Below are positions 1-7,725 of a DNA stretch of 50,581 nucleotides, piece by piece (the stretch's first letter is position 1; every line of letters begins with the position of its first letter). Below the pieces are notes generated by a model. It saw nothing but the letters and a program-made list of their open reading frames with translations, was not told the DNA's origin and made no database searches. A program made the translations under genes and the position numbers. Source of the stretch: Vicinamibacteraceae bacterium (lineage in GTDB: Bacteria > Planctomycetota > Phycisphaerae > Phycisphaerales > UBA5793); NCBI GenBank assembly GCA_011525805.1, contig WYBR01000113.1, positions 1-50,581 of the forward strand, in the 5' to 3' direction.

Positions 1-60
1 CAGATGTTCGTCGTCGACGGCAGCCCCTGCGACGCGAGCAACGTCGTGCAGATTCCGTGA
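1..60 (+). CDS. C-terminal fragment of a secreted protein (truncated by window edge)
   Basis: Frame 1 is open from the first base and stops with TGA at 58-60, so the last 19 codons of a gene are present. The visible tail ends in SNVVQIP after a cysteine. Two other secreted proteins in this window end almost the same way: SNVAQVP (gene at 12599-13600) and SNVARVE (gene at 7726-9429). In all three a cysteine sits two or three residues before the SNV. By that resemblance this is the end of the same C-terminal module, so the missing gene is probably another exported protein. A hairpin terminator follows directly. Function cannot be stated from 19 residues. Confidence 0.7.
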   Translation, partial: QMFVVDGSPCDASNVVQIP

Positions 61-97
61 TCGGCTGATCGATCGGCGATTCTCGCGATTGCATCCC

Positions 98-127
98 AAA
101 GCCCAGGCATTGCCATGCCTGGGCTTT
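98..127 (+). terminator. Rho-independent terminator
   Basis: A perfect 12-bp stem (98-109 with 116-127) closes a 6-base loop and is followed by a T-rich stretch. It lies 38 bases after the stop of the truncated gene and ends before the transporter start at 171, so it separates the two units. Confidence 0.8.
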
Positions 128-170
128 GGTGCTTTTCCTCCTCATTCGGCGCGACTACAACACTGGCGCC

Positions 171-1052
171 ATGAGGCGAAGCGGGCAGATCAACGCGTGG
201 GGGTACCTGGCCTTTCCACTCACGATCGTCGTGCTCTTCACCGCCCTGCCCTCGCTCGCGGGCGTCGCCCTCTCCTTCTTTGAGTGGTCCGGCGGCGGCT
301 CGCCGCGCTTCGTCGGGCTGGAGAACTACCGCGCCCTCTTCACCGCCGGCCCCTTCCTCCCCGCGCTGCGCAACACGCTGATCTTCGCGCTCGTCACCGT
401 GCCGATCACCATCGGCGGGTCCTTCCTCGCCGCCGCGGCCCTCAACGCCGAGTGGTTTCGCGGCCGCACGATGGTCCGCACCATCCTCTTCGTGCCCACC
501 ATCATCTCGATCGTGGCGATCGGCTTCATCTGGCGCTGGGTGCTCGATCCCTCGCCGGGCGGGCTGCTCAACACGGCCCTGACGTCGCTGGGCGTCGATC
601 GCGCCGATCTGCCCGACTGGCTCGGAAGTTCGCCGTGGGCGCTGGTCACGATCATCTTCGTTTCGATCTGGCGCGGGCTGGGCTTCGCGGTCGTTCTCTA
701 CCTCGCGGCGCTGGGCGGCGTGCCGCGATCGCTCTACGACGCCGCGGCCGTCGACGGCGCCACGGCCTGGCAGACGCTCCGCCACATCACCTGGCCGAGC
801 GTGCGGCCGATGACCTTCTTCCTCCTGATCACCGGCATGATCGGGGCGCTGCAGGTCTTCGACGTTGTGCTCGTGATGATCGGCACCAGCGCGCAGGGTT
901 GGGCCGATGTCCTCAACCTCTACCTCTATCGCGAGTTCACGCTCAATCGTCTCGGCTACGCCTCGACGATCGGCGTCGTCATTCTCATTCTGACCATTCT
1001 CATTACGGCACTTCAGTGGCGCGCGATGGCGAGCCGCGCGGAGGTCGCATGA
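171..1052 (+). CDS. Sugar ABC transporter permease, MalF/UgpA type
   Basis: A 293-residue inner-membrane permease of the carbohydrate-uptake (CUT1) ABC family. About six hydrophobic segments are visible, the first near residues 9-30. The cytoplasmic EAA loop that docks on the ATPase is seen near residues 190-206 as DAAAVDGATAWQTLRHI. An in-frame ATG at 126 overlaps the terminator hairpin and would add a stretch unlike the family, so the ATG at 171 is preferred. The stop overlaps the next start in an ATGA (1049-1052), which indicates translational coupling with the second permease. Substrate is not readable from the permease; the neighbouring solute-binding protein and a glycosidase gene nearby suggest an oligosaccharide or sugar. 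Confidence 0.9.
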   Translation: MRRSGQINAWGYLAFPLTIVVLFTALPSLAGVALSFFEWSGGGSPRFVGLENYRALFTAGPFLPALRNTLIFALVTVPITIGGSFLAAAALNAEWFRGRTMVRTILFVPTIISIVAIGFIWRWVLDPSPGGLLNTALTSLGVDRADLPDWLGSSPWALVTIIFVSIWRGLGFAVVLYLAALGGVPRSLYDAAAVDGATAWQTLRHITWPSVRPMTFFLLITGMIGALQVFDVVLVMIGTSAQGWADVLNLYLYREFTLNRLGYASTIGVVILILTILITALQWRAMASRAEVA

Positions 1053-1909
1053 ACAGCCGCAGCCGCCATCTTCAGCCGGGCGCGCTTTCGCGCTGGAGCA
1101 TCCACCTCGCGCTCTACGCCCTGGCGCTGACGATGCTGCTGCCCTTCTCGTGGATGATTTCAACCTCGCTCAAGACGCGCGGCGAGGCGATCAACCCGTC
1201 GCCGACGCTCCTGCCCAGCGGCTGGCCGTGGGATTGGCAATGGGGCAACTACGCGCAGGCGTGGGAGACGGCCAGCCTCGGCCGCTATTACCTCAACAGC
1301 CTCCTTGTGGCGCTCGTTGTCACGCTGCTCGCCGGCGTGCACAACGCGCTCGCGGGCTACGCGCTGGCGAAGATGCGCTTCGCCGGTCGCCGCGCCGCGC
1401 TAACGCTGATGCTGCTCGTGATGATGCTTCCCGCGCAGGTCTCGTTCATCTTCGCCTACGTGATCTGCGGCTGGATCGGCTACGTGGACAACTACCAGGC
1501 GCTGATCGTCCCCTTCCTCGCCAGCGCGTTCGGCATCTTCTACATGCGGCAGGCGATCTCGACCGTGCCTGACGATCTGCTTGACGCCGGCCGCCTGGAT
1601 GGCTTGCGCGACTTCGAGATCTTCCTGCACCTCATCGTGCCTTCGATCAGGCCGGCGCTGGCGGCGCTGGCGATCTTCACCTTCATCGGTTCGTGGAACT
1701 CCTTCTTCTGGCCGCTCATCGTCATCGACAGCAACGACCTCGCGACGCTGCCGCTCGCGGTGGCGGCCCTCTCGAGCCAGTACTACACCGACTCGTGGCC
1801 GGTGCAGATGGCCGCGGCGACGATCATAACGCTTCCGCTCATCGTCGTCTTTCTTCTCTTCCAGCGCGCCTTCGTCGAAGGCGTCACACTCACGGGAATC
1901 AAGGGCTAG
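1049..1909 (+). CDS. Sugar ABC transporter permease, MalG/UgpE type
   Basis: A 286-residue permease, the usual second half of a CUT1 transporter channel. The N terminus has a membrane segment near residues 14-33 followed by a periplasmic stretch typical of MalG-like proteins. The EAA loop is visible near residue 180 as DAGRLDGLRDFEIFLHL, followed by the P-x-x-R-P turn. The start is the ATG of the ATGA overlap with the upstream permease; the reading frame is open much further upstream, but only from here does it match the family. The solute-binding gene follows after about 220 bases that hold an inverted-repeat element. No ATPase gene is in the window, so a shared MsmX/UgpC-like ATPase elsewhere is inferred. 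Confidence 0.9.
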   Translation: MNSRSRHLQPGALSRWSIHLALYALALTMLLPFSWMISTSLKTRGEAINPSPTLLPSGWPWDWQWGNYAQAWETASLGRYYLNSLLVALVVTLLAGVHNALAGYALAKMRFAGRRAALTLMLLVMMLPAQVSFIFAYVICGWIGYVDNYQALIVPFLASAFGIFYMRQAISTVPDDLLDAGRLDGLRDFEIFLHLIVPSIRPALAALAIFTFIGSWNSFFWPLIVIDSNDLATLPLAVAALSSQYYTDSWPVQMAAATIITLPLIVVFLLFQRAFVEGVTLTGIKG

Positions 1910-1936
1910 CCATTCGCGCCGTCGGACGCCATACGA

Positions 1937-2102
1937 TCACCACCAAGGACACAAAGGCACAGAGGAAGCACAAAGAGTTGGCAAGGATGAGCATCCGGGT
2001 TTTTTCATACTCCCAATCTGCTTCCGACGTTGACTCACTTCAACCCCATCCTTGATCGACCTTATCGTGCCCCCTTCGTGTCTTTGTGTCCTTTGTGGTG
2101 AG
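1937..2102. repeat. Palindromic intergenic element, CACAAAG type
   Basis: Imperfect inverted repeats of about 28 bases (1937-1964 and about 2074-2102) flank roughly 110 bases of non-coding sequence. The arms are built from short purine-rich units such as AAGGACACAAAG. No frame inside looks like a gene. It separates the second permease from the solute-binding protein. The look is that of dispersed, non-autonomous repeats common between genes in planctomycetes and some other phyla; mobility is an inference. Confidence 0.6.
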
Positions 2103-2128
2103 CGTTGGGCCTGCGAAAGCACTGACAC

Positions 2129-3544
2129 ATGAAAGCCGCAGCCTGGATCATCCTCGGCATCATGCTGCTCACGGCCGCGGTCCTCGTGCCGCCGGCGACG
2201 CTGCCCGTCGGCTCGCAGCAACTCACCATGGCCGTGTGGGGCATGCCCTTTGAGGATCAACTCTTCCGCGACGGCTACGCGCGCGGCTTTGAGAGCCTCC
2301 ACCCCGGCTGGATTGTCCGCTATCAGCGCCACTCGCAGATCGTCGAGAAGTACAACGCCTGGCACGTGCAGGGGCGCGGCGCTGATGTCATGCGCCTGGG
2401 CATCGACTACTACCACGCCTTCGTCGACAAGGGTATGCTCACGCCGCTCAATCAGTTCATCCGCGATCCCGAGATCGGCCTGAGCAATGCGGAGATCGCC
2501 GACTACTTCCCGGAGATCTGGGAGAAACTCATCGTCGGCGAAGAGATTTACGCCCTCCCAGCCGACAACGCGCAGTACGGCCTGTATTACAATCGCGCCC
2601 TCTTTGACGCATGGAACGCCGCGCATCCCGACGAGCGCATTGACGACCCGACGAGCGATTGGACGTGGGATGACCTCGCGCGGGCCGCGCGGCTGCTGAC
2701 GATCCGCGACGCCCGGGGTCGAACGGTGCAGTACGGCATCATGTTCGACCTCTGGGCCTGGCCTTTCATGGCATTTCTGCGCCAGGCCGGCGGGACGCTT
2801 TGGGACGAGGACGCGACGACCACGCTCATCGACTCGCCCGAGGGCGTCGAGGCGCTCGAGTATCTCGTCTCGATCATCTCCGAGGATGCGCCGATCAAGG
2901 CGATTGGGCTCGCGGAGTCCGCGGCCAGCCCGGCCCAACTCTTCAAGGTGGGTTCGCTGGCGATGATGCTCGACGGCTCGTGGCGGGCGCCGAATCTCGA
3001 ACTCGACAATCCTGATCTCGATTACGCGGTGGCGCCGCTGCCGCGGCACCGCCGCCGCGCCGTCGTCAGCGGCAGCGTCCTCTGGGGCGTGAGCAGCCAC
3101 AGCGCCAACCCGCGCCAGGCGTGGGAGATGATCCGGTGGATGACGAACCAAGAGCAGTCGCTGCGCTACTGGGACAACCTGCGCGTCGCGCCGCCGGCGC
3201 GGCTGAGCGTGGTGCAATCCGAGGCGTTTCGCTCGACGACGGGATTGATCACCCCCGACGGCGTGGTGCGCATCCCCCCGCTGCGGCGCGAACACTACGC
3301 CGACCGTGCGGCCTGGCTCGAATACGCCGTGACGCCCGATCCCCAGACGGGCGAAGTCCCCGGCTTCGTCGAGGCGTCGCGCTATCAACTCGACCTTCAG
3401 ACCGCGATCACCGCGGCACTCGTCGACGCGGTGCGCGACGGCAGGCCGGCGCAGCATGCGCTGAGCAACGCCGCCGCCGCCGTTCACCAGATCATCGACC
3501 GCGACCGCGCGGCGAAGGGTTTGCCGCGCATCGTGCGCGAGTGA
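2129..3544 (+). CDS. Extracellular sugar-binding protein of the ABC transporter (SBP family 1)
   Basis: A 471-residue periplasmic solute-binding protein. The N terminus is a hydrophobic signal or anchor (residues 5-22) without a lipobox cysteine, so it is either cleaved or stays anchored by that segment. The mature part follows the MalE/UgpB pattern: an early strand TMAVWGMPFE, FESLHPGW, a GADVMRLG stretch, the YALPADNAQYGLYYN strand, then WTWDDLARAARLLT. Alignment by eye is only at family level, so the ligand is not assigned. It lies downstream of the two permeases on the same strand and completes the import module apart from the ATPase. A purine-rich Shine-Dalgarno site is not obvious before the ATG. 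Confidence 0.85.
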   Translation: MKAAAWIILGIMLLTAAVLVPPATLPVGSQQLTMAVWGMPFEDQLFRDGYARGFESLHPGWIVRYQRHSQIVEKYNAWHVQGRGADVMRLGIDYYHAFVDKGMLTPLNQFIRDPEIGLSNAEIADYFPEIWEKLIVGEEIYALPADNAQYGLYYNRALFDAWNAAHPDERIDDPTSDWTWDDLARAARLLTIRDARGRTVQYGIMFDLWAWPFMAFLRQAGGTLWDEDATTTLIDSPEGVEALEYLVSIISEDAPIKAIGLAESAASPAQLFKVGSLAMMLDGSWRAPNLELDNPDLDYAVAPLPRHRRRAVVSGSVLWGVSSHSANPRQAWEMIRWMTNQEQSLRYWDNLRVAPPARLSVVQSEAFRSTTGLITPDGVVRIPPLRREHYADRAAWLEYAVTPDPQTGEVPGFVEASRYQLDLQTAITAALVDAVRDGRPAQHALSNAAAAVHQIIDRDRAAKGLPRIVRE

Positions 3545-3560
3545 GCGTGTGGAGGTTGCA

Positions 3561-3696
3561 GGGTGCCGTGGTCAAGCGAGGCTCTGCGAGCGCAGGCCAC
3601 GCGGGCATGTGATTCGCGGTCGAGTTACTGCGATCATCCGTCCGCGCCAAGGCGTGGCCCTCCGGTCGCAAAGCCTCCCTCCGGACCACGGCACCC
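3561..3696. repeat. Long palindromic intergenic element (GGGTGCCGTGGTC ends)
   Basis: Perfect 13-bp terminal inverted repeats at 3561-3573 and 3684-3696, with a further inner pair (GGCCACGC near 3595 against GCGTGGCC near 3653), give a hairpin-forming element of about 136 bp. It sits between the convergent ends of the solute-binding gene and the gene at 3700-4632, reaching within three bases of the latter's stop. It may also act as a bidirectional terminator. A related sequence style (GTGGCA... ends) recurs at the right edge of the window. Confidence 0.65.
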
Positions 3697-3699
3697 GGC

Positions 3700-4632
3700 T
3701 TACAAGGAGAGTTCCGGCCGCGGATGCGGGTGGTTCCACCGCTGCCAGAGGGCTCGAAATTCACTTGTCGCTGCGCCATCGACGCTCAATGAAACCTGAC
3801 CGGCAGGGCCGACGACAACCATACTCAGGGGGCCACGACCGCCTCGTGTGCAAATGAACATCGTCGCTTCATCCGACACCCACCTGCGCCCGCGCTGATC
3901 ATCCAGTACTCCTGGAGACGCGATGAGCGCCAGCGGCCGCCCCACGCCCCGGCCAGCCGCGATCAGAACGCGACGTATCCGGGTCGCTAACGCAACTGCG
4001 GCGATGATGAGGATCACAAATGCCGGTCCCGTGAACAGCGATACAACCAGCGGCCAAAGGCCAATTAGACTTGCAGCGCCAACGGCCGCAATTACTAGAA
4101 TTGTCACTACGCTCAGTGTCTGTTCGGAATCCAGGATCGGGATCTCCTCCGGTTCCAGAAAGTGATGCGGGACATCGTCTGACAGATGCAACCGGCGGCT
4201 GACTCTCGACTCGATCACGGTCCGCGGCGGTTGAAAAGAACTCCGCTCCATGTGGTTTCGAAAGGCCTCCCATTGGAGCCGCTTTCGTGTGCGGCTCCCT
4301 GCCAGGTCATACACGCTGTAAATGTGCAGGTACTGCTCAACAGCAGTGCAAATTGAGTGTGAGGTTTCCAGTTGACCTTGGATGCGGAGAATCTGATTCC
4401 GCCATTGTGAACGAGTCCACAGAGTTGCGATGACAAAACCCGCTGCGGTCACTGCGGCAACGATCGCCCAAGCGCCAAAGAATCGTCGATCGACATGTGG
4501 CCATAAAGCGGGAAGAAAGTACGCAGCCAGAGAGAAGCAGGCCAAGAAGCCGAACAGGGTTGCCAGCAAGAGCCTGCCCGTCGGCCAAGGATTCACCGGC
4601 CATTCAACCGCAACGATTCTGTGATCTGACAT
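3700..4632 (-). CDS. Hypothetical membrane protein with four predicted membrane segments
   Basis: A 310-residue protein that I do not recognise. Two hydrophobic hairpins are visible: residues about 20-45 and 54-70, then about 176-196 and 200-220. A soluble stretch between them and a C-terminal soluble domain of about 80 residues complete it. The ATG at 4632 is preceded by GAGGAG at a good distance, and that site overlaps the stop of the upstream glycosidase gene, so the two are translationally coupled. Base composition is clearly lower in G+C than the neighbours (30 of 60 in 4081-4140 by hand count), with codon use to match, which suggests a later arrival. No enzymatic motif is evident. Confidence 0.75.
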   Translation of the reverse strand: MSDHRIVAVEWPVNPWPTGRLLLATLFGFLACFSLAAYFLPALWPHVDRRFFGAWAIVAAVTAAGFVIATLWTRSQWRNQILRIQGQLETSHSICTAVEQYLHIYSVYDLAGSRTRKRLQWEAFRNHMERSSFQPPRTVIESRVSRRLHLSDDVPHHFLEPEEIPILDSEQTLSVVTILVIAAVGAASLIGLWPLVVSLFTGPAFVILIIAAVALATRIRRVLIAAGRGVGRPLALIASPGVLDDQRGRRWVSDEATMFICTRGGRGPLSMVVVGPAGQVSLSVDGAATSEFRALWQRWNHPHPRPELSL

Positions 4633-4641
4633 GCCGGCTCC

Positions 4642-7428
4642 TCAGACGACAAATCGATGCAGCGCCTCGGCCGCGAGCGAAACGCGACATTCCGCTTCTC
4701 CACCCGTGATCAACCGCTCCAGCAGGTATCGTCCCGCCGGATCGCTGTGGTCGAGACTGCTCACCGTCAGCATCCCCTTCCCGACGCGCGTGTGCAGGAG
4801 CATATCCAAGAGGCGCGGGCGGCGCTGGTCGTGGGTGTAGACGCAGCGCACCAGCGGATCGATGCAATCGACGAGGCCGAGGTCGTCCACCGGGATCAGC
4901 CTCGCGTACGTGCGCGTCAGGTCCATGCCGAGGAGATCGACGATCCATTCGCTGTCGCCCTCAGTCAGCGGCGGCTCTTCGATGACCAGCGGGCACTGGC
5001 CGAAGAACCACTCGTAGCACGTGCCGAGTCCGCCGCGCGCCTTTGACGCAAGCAGCACGACGCGCCCGCCGCCGGTCATGAAGTCGATGAGCGCGTGCGT
5101 GAGGCGATGAGTCAGGATGGTGTGCGCCCGCGACGGGATCGGCTCATCGAGGCGCCACGCGGGCAGATGCGGGGCGAGTCGGGCGGGATCGGGCAGGCGG
5201 CTCTTCCAGCGCTTGACCGGCAGGCCGAAGCCGCGCGAGTAGCCGCGCTCGAGTTCATCCGGCTCGGCGTCGGCGGGTTCAAAGGGCAGGCCTTCGAGAC
5301 GGTAGACGCCCTGCGGCGGGTCATTTGGTGTGGCGGGGAAGAGCCAGAGGTCCCACGCATTGGGTTCGAGGCTCGGTGCCTGCGCGGAGATCCGCACGCG
5401 CTGCGGGCGCGGTCCCTCCGCGGCGGGCCAGTGCACGTCAAACTCGACGCGCGCAACTTCTCCAGGCGCGCACCGAAGCCCACGTTCAATGAACGTGGGC
5501 TTCGGCGCCCGAGGATCCTCAATGCTCAATCGCACTTCGCCATCGAACGCGCTGCGCCCAAAGTTCGACAGCAGCACCTCGACGCGGTCAGCCGTGCCCG
5601 CGACGAACGACCGCCGATGCCCGGGAGTGCGGAGAATGAGCGGCGCATCGGCCAGCCAGCCGCGCATCTGCTCCGGCGTGAAGCGCCAGCGGTCGAGATC
5701 ATCCTTGAAGCCGCAGATGCACGCCGGGACATCGCGCAGGTGGTTCATCACAATTCCGGCGTGATTCGGATACTCGCGGAAACGCTCGATCTGAAACTTG
5801 CGGCCGAGCAGATGATGGCGGATGCTCTGCGCGCGGAAGCTCTCGACGACCTCGCGCCCGTACCGCTCCGTCAACTCGCGCTCGAAGCGCCGCCCGCTCT
5901 CGAAGATCGCCGGCAGCCACCACGGCCGCTTGCCCCCCACCGCTTGCGCCATCGCCTCAAAGTCAGGCCAGGAGGAGAACGCGATCGTCTCGCCCATCAC
6001 GAAGGGCTTGACGGGCAGTGCCGCGAGCGTGTCCTGAAGGTCGGCGAGATAGGTTACCCACCGGTCGTTGTTGTCATAGGTGTGCTCATCGTGCAGGTCG
6101 GTGCGCTCGTGGTCGGCCCAGGCGAAACTGGCCGTCTGCACCTGGAGCAGTTTGCCCGGCAGCATCGCCCGCGCCTGCTCCCACCACCACTGCGCCAGGC
6201 GCGGATGAAAGCACGGATGCTCGCACGTGGCGCTGACGATGACGACGCTGGGATGATTGCGGTCACGGCGGAGAAAGGCGCTGTAGAGGCGCTGATACTC
6301 GGGCAGAAGTTCATCCTCCATCGGCGCGTGCCAGTTCGGATGCTCCTGCCAGATCATCATGCCCGTCTCGTCCGCGAGGTCGAAGTACCACCGCGGCGGA
6401 TACCACATGCACAGGCAGATGCAGTTGAATCCCATGGCGCGGAGCGTCTCGAACTCTTCTCGCGCCTGTTCGGGGGTCGGCGCGGGGGCCATGTGCTGCG
6501 GCTCGTGCCCCCAGTGCAGCACGCCGCGCAAGTGAATGGGCGAGTCGTTCAGGAGAATGCGCGTGCCGTCGATGCGCAGTGAGCGGAAGCCAAAGCGGAG
6601 CGTGTGCGACTCGACCTGCCCCGCGGCGTCGATGAGTTGGATGTGCGCTTCGTAAAGCGCGGGATCATTGGGCGACCACGGCGCGGGCGAATCGATTCGC
6701 AGCACGGCCGCGGCGCCACGCCCCCCGCGCTCGATTGACGCGGCTGTCTGCGCCAACGTCTGCTCGCTTCCGCAGCGTCGAATCTCGAAGATCGCGCGAC
6801 CGTCTCCCTCTGCCGGCCGATCGAGTTCGATCGCGGTGCGCACTTCGCCCGTTGCGGCGTCGGCGACAATGGCGACGCCGTCCGGCCGCGCGTGCAACGC
6901 GCCGCAGCCAAGCAAACGCAGCGGCTGCCAGAGGCCGCCGTGGTGCAGGCTGAGCATGTCGTGAAAGCCCTTGGTGATGTGGCCGGGCATTTCATCGACG
7001 CGGATGACGAGTTCGAGTTCGCTACCGGGCGCGGCCTGCGCTGAGAGATCGAACTCGAAGGGGATGTAGTCGCCGCAGTGAGAGCCGATTCGCCGGCCGT
7101 TGACCCACGCCGCCGCGTGCGTGGCGACGGCTTCGAAGTGCAGCAGCGTGCGACTCCAGCGCCACTCTTCCGGGAGCGTAATCCGCCGGCGGTACCACGC
7201 GATGGTGTGAAACTCAGTGCCGAGGTCGCGCTGCCACGCGCCGGACACTTCAACCGCGCGCCACGGCGGCTCGCGCAGCGGCTCGCTGAACCACGTCTCC
7301 GCCAGCCCGACGTTGCCGGGATCAGAACGAATGTGCCAGCAGCCGCAGAGGTCGATGGTCGAATCGCCGGGCCGTCTCGAAGGGGATGAAGGGTGTTCGC
7401 TGGTCAAGGGGAGAGCCCGGCAGGTCAC
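4642..7428 (-). CDS. GH2-like glycoside hydrolase with additional C-terminal domains
   Basis: About 928 residues. The N-terminal jelly-roll sugar-binding region of GH2 (beta-galactosidase/glucuronidase/mannosidase clan) is clear: WYRRRITLP, LHFEAVATHAAAWVNG, HHGGLWQPLRLL. A TIM barrel follows with IHLRGVLHWG, FNCICLCMWYPP and DETGMMIWQEHP. The expected acid/base glutamate lies in VSATCEHP, preceded by Cys rather than the usual Asn. A nucleophile candidate is the Glu in VMGETIAF. The C-terminal 350 residues hold a beta-sandwich and a region resembling a Rossmann or amidotransferase-like fold. The start is uncertain: similarity begins near 7360 and no ATG fits, so the GTG at 7428 is taken; upstream ATGs to 7713 give unconvincing sequence. 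No export signal is visible with this start. It is coupled to the membrane protein gene downstream. Confidence 0.75.
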   Translation of the reverse strand: MTCRALPLTSEHPSSPSRRPGDSTIDLCGCWHIRSDPGNVGLAETWFSEPLREPPWRAVEVSGAWQRDLGTEFHTIAWYRRRITLPEEWRWSRTLLHFEAVATHAAAWVNGRRIGSHCGDYIPFEFDLSAQAAPGSELELVIRVDEMPGHITKGFHDMLSLHHGGLWQPLRLLGCGALHARPDGVAIVADAATGEVRTAIELDRPAEGDGRAIFEIRRCGSEQTLAQTAASIERGGRGAAAVLRIDSPAPWSPNDPALYEAHIQLIDAAGQVESHTLRFGFRSLRIDGTRILLNDSPIHLRGVLHWGHEPQHMAPAPTPEQAREEFETLRAMGFNCICLCMWYPPRWYFDLADETGMMIWQEHPNWHAPMEDELLPEYQRLYSAFLRRDRNHPSVVIVSATCEHPCFHPRLAQWWWEQARAMLPGKLLQVQTASFAWADHERTDLHDEHTYDNNDRWVTYLADLQDTLAALPVKPFVMGETIAFSSWPDFEAMAQAVGGKRPWWLPAIFESGRRFERELTERYGREVVESFRAQSIRHHLLGRKFQIERFREYPNHAGIVMNHLRDVPACICGFKDDLDRWRFTPEQMRGWLADAPLILRTPGHRRSFVAGTADRVEVLLSNFGRSAFDGEVRLSIEDPRAPKPTFIERGLRCAPGEVARVEFDVHWPAAEGPRPQRVRISAQAPSLEPNAWDLWLFPATPNDPPQGVYRLEGLPFEPADAEPDELERGYSRGFGLPVKRWKSRLPDPARLAPHLPAWRLDEPIPSRAHTILTHRLTHALIDFMTGGGRVVLLASKARGGLGTCYEWFFGQCPLVIEEPPLTEGDSEWIVDLLGMDLTRTYARLIPVDDLGLVDCIDPLVRCVYTHDQRRPRLLDMLLHTRVGKGMLTVSSLDHSDPAGRYLLERLITGGEAECRVSLAAEALHRFVV
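5473..5505. repeat. Perfect palindrome inside the GH2-like coding sequence
   Basis: A perfect 15-bp stem (5473-5487 with 5491-5505) closes a 3-base loop. It lies inside the glycosidase gene, stays in frame, and encodes PKPTFIERGLR in a beta-sandwich domain. This has the form of the REP-like elements otherwise found between genes. Either it is an in-frame insertion or a chance palindrome kept by coding constraint; a 15-bp perfect stem favours insertion. Confidence 0.7.
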
Positions 7429-7725
7429 GCGGATGGCGAAAGCGTAGTCCGCACGCGAACCCACGCCGCCGGTTGGTGGATGGCCAAATCTTTGGCCTGA
7501 TTTCGCCACTTGCCGGCCCGTCGGCCCGACTCCCAGCGCAAACCACCAATTCGCCGACCCTTTTGCGGACGCGCAGACGCCGCCCATACGGGGAAACGAC
7601 CCTGAAATGCGCGCGTTCTGGTGGCTGCTCGCCATCTGGAACGTACCTTGCATCTCTGTGATTGAGGCACCAAACCGATTCGGCGGGGGCGCGGTCGGAC
7701 TCATCATCAGCAAGGGAGAAGCGAG

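Noticed and set aside
126-170. Upstream ATG as the start of the first permease
   Set aside because: It overlaps the right arm of a terminator hairpin and adds residues unlike the family; the ATG at 171 fits better.
1937-3487. Long open frame on the minus strand opposite the solute-binding gene
   Set aside because: It is an Arg/Gly/Val-rich antisense shadow without any family signature; the plus-strand frame has a signal peptide and SBP motifs.
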